DNA of 64,000 nucleotides from Labilibaculum filiforme (GTDB lineage: Bacteria; Bacteroidota; Bacteroidia; Bacteroidales; Marinifilaceae). Below the pieces are notes generated by a model. That model did not search any database. It had not been told where the DNA came from and saw only the letters and a list, made by a program, of their open reading frames with translations. The DNA is taken from positions 1 to 64,000 of the forward strand of contig NZ_MVDD01000007.1 of NCBI RefSeq assembly GCF_002843315.1, read 5' to 3'. Below, one piece after another: positions 46,513 to 54,950 of the stretch (its first letter is position 1; each line of letters starts with the position of its first letter). The position numbers were made by a program, and so were the translations under genes.

Positions 46513-47868
46513 TTATTTCATATTAGAAATCCATTTCACGATATCATTACCATTCGCAAATATTAGAAGCCCAAACAGTAATACCATCCCGGTAATCTGT
46601 GCATACTCCATAAATTTATCGCCAGGCTTTCTTCCAGTAACTATCTCATACATCAAGAACATTACATGACCACCATCTAAGGCAGGAATTGGAAGAATAT
46701 TCATAATTGCTAAAATAATAGACAAGAATGCTGTTAAGTTCCAGAAAGCATGCCAATCCCAAACGCCCGGAAATATACTGCCTATTGTTATAAAACCACC
46801 AATTGATTTATATGCTTTAGTTTCCGAAGAGAAAATCAGTTTAAACTGCTTTAAATAATCCGATAATTTATCGATGCCTTTATTAAAACCTGCAGGAATT
46901 GATTCAACGAAACTATATTTTAAAGTTGCATACTCTAATACTCCAGCTTCCATTTGAGGGTAGAACCCTAATTTTCCATCATCACCAACGGTAAGCTTAA
47001 CTTGCAACAATTCTCCATCACGATTTAACTGCACTAAAACCTCCTTACTTTTATTTGCAAGCAAATTAGTTTGCAGTTGATCGTAGTACTCGAAGCCAAC
47101 AGAATCGATCGAAACAATTTTATCTCCTTTCAAAATTCCAGCTTCACTTGCCGGAGATTCTTCTACTACTTTACCAATAGATATGGCGCTATATGGATAA
47201 CGAATATCGAATACTGGACTTAAAGCAAACCCTTTACTACTTCTCTCCAATAAAGCAGGAACAAAAGAGGAAGGAATCTCGATACTTTGTTGCTCATTAT
47301 TTCTTATAAACTGAATCGATTTTGGACCATTCAAAAGAATATCAGGAATAATATCATTAAATTTTTCAATCTTCTTATTATCTAAGGAAACGATCTTGTC
47401 GCCATCCTGCAAACCGATACTCTCGGCCAATGAATCGCAAACAACTCCATATTTTACATTTTCGACAGGAAGGTATTGTTCTCCCCAAGAATAAAGAACT
47501 GCGATATAGATAACAAATGCTAAAATAAAATTTACCAAAACGCCACCAACCATAATCAATAGTCGTTGCCATGCTGGTTTCGATCGAAACTCATAAGGTT
47601 CTGGTGGTAATTTCATCTGCTCCTTATCCATCGATTCATCGATCATTCCAGAAATTTTCACATACCCACCAAGTGGTAACCATCCAATACCATATTCTGT
47701 TTCTCCTTTTGTGAATTTAAACAAAGAAAATCCAGGATTAAAAAACATGTAGAACTTCTCCACTCTAGTTTTAAACAATTTTGCAAATGCAAAGTGTCCT
47801 AATTCATGTAACACAACCAAGATGGACAAACTCAACAAAAACTGTCCTATTTTAACAACTACTTCCAT
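46513..47868 (-). CDS. rseP: RIP metalloprotease RseP (site-2 protease)
   Basis: Intramembrane zinc protease. The 451-residue protein has HELGH at residues 21-25 in the first membrane helix, a tandem of PDZ-like regions (e.g. VEESPASEAGILKGDKIVSIDS) in the periplasmic part and the third zinc-ligand segment MNILPIPALDGGHV near the C-terminus. In other bacteria it cuts anti-sigma factors and remnant signal peptides; no anti-sigma target is visible here. It follows dxr by 79 bp. Confidence 0.95.
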   Translation of the reverse strand: MEVVVKIGQFLLSLSILVVLHELGHFAFAKLFKTRVEKFYMFFNPGFSLFKFTKGETEYGIGWLPLGGYVKISGMIDESMDKEQMKLPPEPYEFRSKPAWQRLLIMVGGVLVNFILAFVIYIAVLYSWGEQYLPVENVKYGVVCDSLAESIGLQDGDKIVSLDNKKIEKFNDIIPDILLNGPKSIQFIRNNEQQSIEIPSSFVPALLERSSKGFALSPVFDIRYPYSAISIGKVVEESPASEAGILKGDKIVSIDSVGFEYYDQLQTNLLANKSKEVLVQLNRDGELLQVKLTVGDDGKLGFYPQMEAGVLEYATLKYSFVESIPAGFNKGIDKLSDYLKQFKLIFSSETKAYKSIGGFITIGSIFPGVWDWHAFWNLTAFLSIILAIMNILPIPALDGGHVMFLMYEIVTGRKPGDKFMEYAQITGMVLLFGLLIFANGNDIVKWISNMK

Positions 47869-47947
47869 TCAATTTCAATTAATAATTTAAACACTTTTAT
47901 CGGCAAAAACCTCCAATAAATTAGCGGATGCCTAAGATAGGTATTTT

Positions 47948-49096
47948 TTACAACATAGATAAAGCAAGCTTTCTAGCTTCCTTATCGGTAAACACATAAT
48001 CTTCGTAGCCTGGATTTTTAATAAAATCGGCTTTATGCATACAATTTTCAATAATATCGCTCATTTGTAAAAATCCGACCTCATTTCTTAGGAAAGCCTC
48101 CACCATAATTTCGTTAGCTGCATTTATAATACAAGGTAAATTCCCACCTTTCTCCATGGCTTGATAAGCCAAATCTAGATTTTTAAAATTCTTTGAATCA
48201 GCAGCCTCGAAACTCAGACTCGGATAATCCAGAAAATTGAAACGGGCAAAATTGGTTTTTAATCTTTTCGGATAAGTTAGTGCAAACTGGATGGGAAGTT
48301 TCATATCCGGCAATCCCATTTGTGCTTTCATAGAACCATCTTCAAATTGCACAATAGAATGAACAATTGATTGCGGATGCACAATTACATCAATCTGAGA
48401 GGCCTTTAAATCGAACAACCACTTGGCCTCTATCGCCTCAAAGCCTTTATTCATCATACTAGCAGAGTCGATAGTAATTTTTGCTCCCATCTCCCAATTG
48501 GGATGCTTCAAAGCCTGCTTAGAAGTAACCTTTTCGAGAAATTTCTTATCCTTCCCTCGAAATGGACCTCCTGAAGCTGTTAAGTATATCTTTTCAATAG
48601 AATTCTCGAACTCTCCTGATAAGCATTGGAATATTGCTGAATGTTCCGAATCTACCGGATAAATATTCACTCCATTCTCTAAAGCCAGCTTTTGAATAAT
48701 TTCGCCAGCAACCACTAGAGTTTCTTTGTTTGCCAAAGCGATATTCTTTTTAGCCTCGATTGCTTTAATGGTAGGAAGAAGTCCTGAATAGCCAACCATT
48801 GCAGTAACTACAACATCGATAGACGACATTTGAACTACTTGTGCAATGGCATCAATTCCAGCATATACCTTTATAGGCTCCTCTTTTAGAGCTTCGGAAA
48901 GTGCTGCATATTTTTCTTCGCAAGCAATGACAACAACATCTGGATGAAATTTTTTCGCTTGTTGAATTAACAATTCAATATTCGTATTTGCTGTTAGCAC
49001 ATCCACAATAAATTCATCAGGATTTGCCTCCACCACTTCTAAGGTCTGTGTTCCTATGGAACCAGTAGATCCCAAAATGGCAATATGTTTACTCAT
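47948..49096 (-). CDS. dxr: 1-deoxy-D-xylulose 5-phosphate reductoisomerase
   Basis: Second enzyme of the MEP isoprenoid pathway, NADPH-dependent. The 382-residue product shows ILGSTGSIGTQTLEVV (NADPH site), ANKETLVVAG, VDSEHSAIFQCL with metal ligands, IHPQSIVHS and GLPDMKLPIQFAL. I start at ATG 49096; the frame also opens with a TTG one codon earlier. dxr followed by rseP is a common bacterial neighbour pair. Confidence 0.97.
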   Translation of the reverse strand: MSKHIAILGSTGSIGTQTLEVVEANPDEFIVDVLTANTNIELLIQQAKKFHPDVVVIACEEKYAALSEALKEEPIKVYAGIDAIAQVVQMSSIDVVVTAMVGYSGLLPTIKAIEAKKNIALANKETLVVAGEIIQKLALENGVNIYPVDSEHSAIFQCLSGEFENSIEKIYLTASGGPFRGKDKKFLEKVTSKQALKHPNWEMGAKITIDSASMMNKGFEAIEAKWLFDLKASQIDVIVHPQSIVHSIVQFEDGSMKAQMGLPDMKLPIQFALTYPKRLKTNFARFNFLDYPSLSFEAADSKNFKNLDLAYQAMEKGGNLPCIINAANEIMVEAFLRNEVGFLQMSDIIENCMHKADFIKNPGYEDYVFTDKEARKLALSML

Positions 49097-49120
49097 CAAT
49101 AATTAGAGTTTTGTTTGTAT

Positions 49121-49993
49121 TTAGAATTTGATAAAATCCTCAGGATTTAATGCTTGACCATTGTGCCACAATTCGAAATGTAAATGAGGTCCGGATGTAA
49201 GTTCTCCCGAATTACCAAGCAAAGCAATTGCCTCACCAGCCTTCACATGCTCGCCTGTTTTCTTTAACAATTCGGAGTTGTGTTTATAAATAGACAATAA
49301 ATTATTGGAATGTTGAATTTGAATTACGTAACCAGTATTTAATGTCCATTCGGAGAAAACTACGGTTCCGTCTAATACCGAAGATATCCTTTCATTTAAA
49401 CCTCCAACAATATCGGTTCCAAAGTGTTCAATTCTACTATCGTAATGATTTGTAATCATTCCTTTAATTGGTGCAAAAAAGTGAGTATTTGATAACCCAC
49501 GAGCCTTTACGGCACCACCTAATGATAAATTATATTTTTCATCCTCCTCATGCTCCTTCCGAAAAACAGAATCGTTAGAAGAGGTAGTAAAACTCAAATC
49601 TTTATACTTAGGATCAACAATTGAATCATCCGCATTCTCAACAACATTATCAAAATCATTTCCTGAAACAACGTTTCGAATTCCCTGAAAAAACCGATCT
49701 TTTTTATCGAGCTCAACAATTAAAGAATCAACTAAAATTGCATTATTCTCGATATTTCTTCTCATTTCACCATCGGGATAACCAGGAATATATTCACGCA
49801 AAGGAGTAAAAGCAATGAACAATGTTACCAAAGCAATCAGAATAATAGAAAACAATCCTGTAACGGTAAAAACATTTAAACGTGATAATCGAATCGATAA
49901 TACCTCATCAAAAGTACCTTCATTGGAAATAGTTAACCTGTATTTGTTTTTTAATTTCTCAAGTAAAGGTTTTTTATCTTTTAAACGACTCAT
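49121..49993 (-). CDS. M23 family metallopeptidase, membrane-anchored
   Basis: A 290-residue peptidoglycan endopeptidase-like protein. After about 40 cytoplasmic residues (LRLTIS-type start KLKNKYRLTISNEGTFDE) there is one membrane helix (about 35-60), a spacer, and the LytM/M23 domain with zinc-ligand motifs HFGTDI and HLHFELW, so probably active. Many Bacteroidota carry this architecture. The ATG at 49993 (MSRLKDKKP) is preferred to the in-frame TTG at 49999. It lies 24 bp upstream of dxr. Confidence 0.92.
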   Translation of the reverse strand: MSRLKDKKPLLEKLKNKYRLTISNEGTFDEVLSIRLSRLNVFTVTGLFSIILIALVTLFIAFTPLREYIPGYPDGEMRRNIENNAILVDSLIVELDKKDRFFQGIRNVVSGNDFDNVVENADDSIVDPKYKDLSFTTSSNDSVFRKEHEEDEKYNLSLGGAVKARGLSNTHFFAPIKGMITNHYDSRIEHFGTDIVGGLNERISSVLDGTVVFSEWTLNTGYVIQIQHSNNLLSIYKHNSELLKKTGEHVKAGEAIALLGNSGELTSGPHLHFELWHNGQALNPEDFIKF

Positions 49994-50077
49994 AATCAAA
50001 GGATCTAAAATATTTACGCAAAGGTAAGAGAATTAGCGTAAAATATTCACTTCTGAGAGGGTAAAAATTGGCAATAA

Positions 50078-50110
50078 AAAAAGGGCTTTGGATTTCTCCA
50101 AAGCCCTTTC
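50078..50110 (-). terminator. Intrinsic terminator after the tRNA genes
   Basis: Stem AAAGGGCTTTGGA/TCCAAAGCCCTTT with a 4-5 nt loop, followed on the minus strand by a run of seven T. It ends about 6 bp from the first tRNA. Confidence 0.85.
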
Positions 50111-50115
50111 GGTAG

Positions 50116-50187
<72 letters not shown>

Positions 50188-50249
50188 ATATATTTTCAAA
50201 AGATACAATCTTATAATGTCTTTTTAGGCTTTCTTATCCTAAATCTTAG

Positions 50250-50321
<72 letters not shown>

Positions 50322-50496
50322 ATATATTTTTAAGACATATCTTTCGTTTTGCGGTTGCAAAGATAGGAGGCTTTTGTTCGAAAACAAAATTATTGGAATA
50401 ATATTTCGACAACCCCTTACAAATATTGAGCTAAAGCAAGATGTACCCTCTGTCAATCATACAGATACGAAGCTCAAAAAAAATATCAAAAACTTG

Positions 50497-50940
50497 TTAC
50501 AATACAACCTCTTTCACGTCTAAAAACGCTTCCTCTAAAATTGTCATTTTCGCAAACATGAATTCATAGTAGCTATTCCAATCCTCTTTATTGTAGATCG
50601 AAGCTCCTTTTAAGTGATAATAAATCATACCTACCTCTTTAAATCCTTCAATAAAGTAATCTTTTTCCCATTTTAAATCTGCTCCACACGTTTCCATTAT
50701 TACCGGCTTATATTTTTCAAACCGCTCATAAACAGAATGTCTTTTCGATTCTAATTTGCTATCAAATTGCAAAATTACAAATGCGCCATTCTCATTCAAA
50801 TCAAACTTCAACTGCACTTCCTTAATTTGGGTTCCGCGCAAAACCCAGGATGTCATTTTTCTACCTTTCTCTTTTGAATATCTTTTAAATCCATCCCAAA
50901 ACTGGATCTTTGCTTCTTTCGCTTCTTCCTTTGTATACAT
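50497..50940 (-). CDS. DUF4268 domain protein
   Basis: A 147-residue soluble protein, one DUF4268 domain: FWDGFKRYSKEKGRK at the N-terminus, FVILQFDSKLESKRHSVYERFEKYKPVIMETCG in the middle and WNSYYEFMFAKMTILEEAFL at the end. The family resembles nuclease-like or restriction-associated domains in some settings, but this stand-alone form is of unknown function. It starts with ATG; a -7-like TATTTTTG lies 20 bp upstream on the minus strand. No restriction genes are adjacent. Confidence 0.82.
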   Translation of the reverse strand: MYTKEEAKEAKIQFWDGFKRYSKEKGRKMTSWVLRGTQIKEVQLKFDLNENGAFVILQFDSKLESKRHSVYERFEKYKPVIMETCGADLKWEKDYFIEGFKEVGMIYYHLKGASIYNKEDWNSYYEFMFAKMTILEEAFLDVKEVVL

Positions 50941-51074
50941 GTTGCAACTTTATTTTTTACAAAAATAAGGATATCTTGCTAGATATAATGGCTTGGAAGA
51001 ATATGAATTCGAATTAAATTAAGATGAAAATTAATCTTATCTTTAAACACTCTAAATAACACAATAAAATTTTA

Positions 51075-52223
51075 ATGCCGATAAAACAGATTTCCATATA
51101 TATACAATTCTTATTCCTGCTTATTTCCCTGCCATCGCAGGCATCTTTTACTCAGGATACTATCTGTAAAGATTCTCTTTTGGTTGCAAGTTACGTTGAA
51201 GGTCCTCATGTAAGATACGTCTCCTTGTCGAGAATGGAAGTTTTTTATGTGGTGCACGACAGTATAAAAAACAGAACCAAAAAAATCAGTAAAACATTTC
51301 GTTTTAAAAATGACACCCTCATGTTCCGCGGATTTGCCGGAAAAGATACGTTAACCTATTTTATTCCGAACAAGATTAAATCAGAAAATGGAGAAAACCC
51401 TTCAAGTAACAAAATAGTTGTTTTGGGAGATATTCATGGGGAATTTGAATCCTTACTGGCCATTTTACGCTACAACAATATTATTGATGCAAGCAATAGA
51501 TGGAATTTTGGGGATGGGCAAATAGTTTTTACAGGAGATGTTTTTGACAGAGGTGATAAGGTTACCGAATGTTTATGGTTCATTTTTCAATTAGAAATTC
51601 AAGCGAAGAAACAGGGAGGAATGGTTCATTACCTGCTTGGAAATCATGAAATGATGGCCCTACTATTCGATGATCGATATGTGGTGAATAAATATCAACA
51701 TGCGGCTCATCATATTCAATTTCACTACTCTCATTTTTTCGACAAAAAGTCGGTTTTGGGCAGATGGTTACGTTCAAAAAATACACTTGTACGTATTGGA
51801 GAACAGTTATTTGTACACGGTGGCATTTCCCCTGAATTTCTGGAACAAAAAATGAGTATAAACGAGGTAAATACTAAAATGAGATACCATCTGAACAACT
51901 ACACAGCTCTTGAAGATACCACACAAGTAGATTTATTTTTATATTCGAATAGTCCGTTATGGTATCGTGGCTACTTATCCAGAACTCCAAGTTACGAACG
52001 TATCTCTTTACAGGATGTATTAAAGACTCTGGAATTTTACAATTCTAATGTTATCATTTTTGGGCATACACCTGTTGCTAAAGTATATGCATTTTATTCG
52101 TTTAAACTAATTGGTATGGATGTACCGATAGGTGATCCAAACTATATTGACCAAGCTCTACTTATAGAGAATCAGAAATATTATCGGATATTTGCACATA
52201 AGGAAAAAGAACGATTACAATAA
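51075..52223 (+). CDS. Exported metallophosphoesterase (Shewanella-like phosphatase group)
   Basis: A 382-residue calcineurin-like phosphoesterase with all metal motifs: VLGDIHGEF, GDVFDRGDKV, LLGNHEMMAL, FVHGGISPEF and IFGHTPVAK. The layout resembles bacterial PPP-family Shewanella-like phosphatases, which act on phosphoproteins or small phosphate esters. A signal peptide (PIKQISIYIQFLFLLISLPSQA) directs it to the periplasm. It is followed after 12 bp by the DUF4956 gene and then a CotH-like gene, probably one operon. Confidence 0.88.
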   Translation: MPIKQISIYIQFLFLLISLPSQASFTQDTICKDSLLVASYVEGPHVRYVSLSRMEVFYVVHDSIKNRTKKISKTFRFKNDTLMFRGFAGKDTLTYFIPNKIKSENGENPSSNKIVVLGDIHGEFESLLAILRYNNIIDASNRWNFGDGQIVFTGDVFDRGDKVTECLWFIFQLEIQAKKQGGMVHYLLGNHEMMALLFDDRYVVNKYQHAAHHIQFHYSHFFDKKSVLGRWLRSKNTLVRIGEQLFVHGGISPEFLEQKMSINEVNTKMRYHLNNYTALEDTTQVDLFLYSNSPLWYRGYLSRTPSYERISLQDVLKTLEFYNSNVIIFGHTPVAKVYAFYSFKLIGMDVPIGDPNYIDQALLIENQKYYRIFAHKEKERLQ

Positions 52224-52235
52224 AACGGAAAGAAT

Positions 52236-52913
52236 ATGGATTTTTTTACTGCTATAATAACAAACTCGAATATTCCAACATCATTTATGTACTCGAATAA
52301 TATTCTGGAATTAATGCTTCGATTCCTTCTGAATTTGGGGGTAACCGTTTTTGTAATTAACTACGTTTATTTTAGAGCTACAGGAAAACGATCCTACGTT
52401 TTTACCTATATCATGATTAGTACAACCGTATTTTTTCTTTGTTTCCTACTTGGAAGCATTGAGTTACAACTAGGTTTTGCTCTCGGATTATTTGCAATCT
52501 TTGGGATTATAAGGTACCGAACCGATACCATACCCATTCGCGAAATGACTTATCTATTTTTAGTCATTACCATATCTGTAATTAATGCGCTAACCAGAGG
52601 AGAAGTTAGTTTTAGTGAAATTGCGTTTACCAACACTGCTTTTATGGCTACCACTTGGGTAATGGAACGAGTGTGGATGAAACGCCATCTTGCCAGAAGA
52701 ACCATAGTATACGACCGGCTTGATTTAATTCATCCCAGTCGGCATGCAGAATTAATCGACGACATACAAACCCGAACAGGAATGGTGGTTGCAAAATTTA
52801 GTATTGGACAAATAGATTTAGCAAAAAAAAGCATAAAACTAATTGTATTCTACAAAGAAGCCGCAACTCCCAATATATTAACCGATGCTGAACTAAGCGA
52901 AAGAAGCACCTGA
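52236..52913 (+). CDS. DUF4956 membrane protein
   Basis: A 225-residue protein with an N-terminal membrane domain of about four helices (RFLLNLGVTVFVINYVYF to FLVITISVINAL) including the family hallmark GLFAIFGIIRYRTD, and a C-terminal cytoplasmic part. DUF4956 genes are often found beside CotH-like and VTC (polyphosphate polymerase) genes in other bacteria; a CotH-like gene follows here after 19 bp. The function is unknown. Confidence 0.88.
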   Translation: MDFFTAIITNSNIPTSFMYSNNILELMLRFLLNLGVTVFVINYVYFRATGKRSYVFTYIMISTTVFFLCFLLGSIELQLGFALGLFAIFGIIRYRTDTIPIREMTYLFLVITISVINALTRGEVSFSEIAFTNTAFMATTWVMERVWMKRHLARRTIVYDRLDLIHPSRHAELIDDIQTRTGMVVAKFSIGQIDLAKKSIKLIVFYKEAATPNILTDAELSERST

Positions 52914-52932
52914 TTAACGAAACCCTTGCTTG

Positions 52933-54012
52933 ATGACAATACTTTTTCGACACTACACTTTTTTAATACTTCTTTTTTTGACGACAGGAAGTACATGCCT
53001 TTTTGCAACTATACAGGAGAAAATAGATTCTGTTTATCATGCTCCCGATTTATTTGAATCCGATTCCCTTCTCGAAATTTCGATAACCACCGATTTAAAA
53101 GGCCTGGTAAAAGACGTTGGTGAGGATAACGAATATCACAAAGGACGACTTTCCTACGTACTTGGAGATTCAATTGTATCGATGATTGTGAATCTTAAAA
53201 CCAGAGGGAATTTTAGAAAAGATCGAAGCATATGTGCATTTCCGCCTCTCACCATAAAATTTAATAAATCAGAGTCGAACTATTCCGTTTTCCACGATAA
53301 TCACAAACTAAAATTGGTATCACATTGCCAAAATCGAAATTCTAAATTCGAACAAATGCTTGTGCAAGAATATCTTATTTATAAAGCATATTCTATTTTC
53401 ACTCCCGAAAGCTTTCGGGTTAGAATGGTAAAAATAACCTATAAAGACAGTGAAGACGACCTAAAAGAGCTTACAAAACTGGCTTTTTTTATTGAAGATT
53501 TTAAAAAAATGGCTCGCCGAAATGGGAAGATAACCCGCTACGACAAAAAAGTACATCAAGATCGTACTAACATTGGTAAAATAACCAAACTCGCTATTTT
53601 TCAATACATGATAGGAAATACCGATTGGGGAGTCCCTACCCTTCATAATATTAAACTAATTTCTAAAAAGCCAACTTCGCGTTTAATAGCAGTACCTTAC
53701 GACTTCGACTGGTCTAGCTTAGTGAATGCTCCTTATGCCGTTCCTAACGCAAAACTCGATATTAAATCCATTCATGATCGCTTATACCGAGGATATCAAA
53801 GAACAGAAGAAGAACTTGAATCTATATTTAAGGAGTTTAGAATGAAAAAGAAGTTTGTGTATGATTTATACACCAATTGTAGCTATTTAGAGGATAGCGA
53901 AAAAGAACGCGCTTTAAATTATTTCGATGAATTTTATGAGATAATAGACGATTCGAAACAGGTAAATTCTGAATTTATTGATGCCGCCCGAATAATAAAG
54001 CACAAAAAATAA
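52933..54012 (+). CDS. Exported CotH-kinase-like protein
   Basis: A 359-residue protein with an N-terminal hydrophobic export signal (LFRHYTFLILLFLTTGSTCLFA). The start is taken at ATG 52933, one codon after an in-frame TTG. The body resembles CotH-type atypical kinases: LKTRGNFRK, LKLVSHCQNRN, a basic/aromatic core, AFFIEDFKKMA, then YMIGNTDWGV followed by HNIKL and AVPYDFDWSSLV (the NxDR and DFD-like active-site segments). Divergent from spore CotH, so a kinase activity is inference. The DUF4956 neighbour strengthens the assignment. Confidence 0.7.
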   Translation: MTILFRHYTFLILLFLTTGSTCLFATIQEKIDSVYHAPDLFESDSLLEISITTDLKGLVKDVGEDNEYHKGRLSYVLGDSIVSMIVNLKTRGNFRKDRSICAFPPLTIKFNKSESNYSVFHDNHKLKLVSHCQNRNSKFEQMLVQEYLIYKAYSIFTPESFRVRMVKITYKDSEDDLKELTKLAFFIEDFKKMARRNGKITRYDKKVHQDRTNIGKITKLAIFQYMIGNTDWGVPTLHNIKLISKKPTSRLIAVPYDFDWSSLVNAPYAVPNAKLDIKSIHDRLYRGYQRTEEELESIFKEFRMKKKFVYDLYTNCSYLEDSEKERALNYFDEFYEIIDDSKQVNSEFIDAARIIKHKK

Positions 54013-54077
54013 ATAGCACACCGCATACTTGATTCCACTGAAAATACTGTCTATTTTTACAGACAAATACTATATCG

Positions 54078-54683
54078 ATGACTAATTTAGCTCCCTTTTT
54101 ACACAAAAATTTGATTGAGGCTGGTTGCGACGAAGCTGGACGCGGATGCCTAGCCGGCCCTGTTTTCGCCGCTGCTGTAATCCTACCCAAAAACTTCTCC
54201 AACCATTTATTAAACGATTCAAAAAAACTATCCGAAAAGAATAGATATCTGCTTCGGGAAATTATTGAGAAAGAAGCAATTGCCTGGGCTGTAGGCATTG
54301 TAAGTCATACCGAAATCGACCAAATAAATATATTAAATGCCTCGTTTTTAGCAATGCACAGAGCTGTTGAACAACTTAAAACGAGCCCTGAGCACCTACT
54401 TATTGATGGCAACCGTTTCAATCCCTATCCCAATATCAATCATACCTGCATAGTAAAAGGAGATGGAAAATACTTATCTATTGCAGCGGCCTCTGTATTG
54501 GCAAAAACTTACCGCGATGACTTTATGTTATTAGAGCATGAAAAATTTCCATATTACGATTGGAAAAATAACAAAGGATATCCGACTAAAAAACATCGTA
54601 TGGCGATTCGAGAACATGGAATAAACAGCATCCACCGAAAAACTTTTGCCTTGTTACCCGATCAACTTGAACTGAAATTCTAA
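54078..54683 (+). CDS. rnhB: Ribonuclease HII
   Basis: Removes ribonucleotides and RNA primers from DNA. The 201-residue protein has [14 protein letters not shown] with the acidic pair of the active site, [10 protein letters not shown], the third acid in [20 protein letters not shown] and the C-terminal KGYPTKKHR, all typical of RNase HII. It starts with ATG 54078, 65 bp after the CotH-like gene. A second RNase H (rnhA) lies 2.6 kb away. Confidence 0.97.
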   Translation: MTNLAPFLHKNLIEAGCDEAGRGCLAGPVFAAAVILPKNFSNHLLNDSKKLSEKNRYLLREIIEKEAIAWAVGIVSHTEIDQINILNASFLAMHRAVEQLKTSPEHLLIDGNRFNPYPNINHTCIVKGDGKYLSIAAASVLAKTYRDDFMLLEHEKFPYYDWKNNKGYPTKKHRMAIREHGINSIHRKTFALLPDQLELKF

Positions 54684-54950
54684 AGAAGAAAGGCTCATTA
54701 GCAAGCAATTATCAATTCTCTTTAACGAGAAAAACACAGGGTTCATCTAATTTTAAGAATTCACAATAAATACAACAATCTGATTATCAATAATAAACAA
54801 TAACAATGTGCTTTTTTCAATTTCTACAGAAAAATGGAATTGCATATTAATATTAACTTTGCTAATCGACTAAATACTTATAACAACAAATAACCATATT
54901 GGCTTATTAAAGCTAGCTGGGTTACATTAAAAAAATTTAAAGAAAACAAA

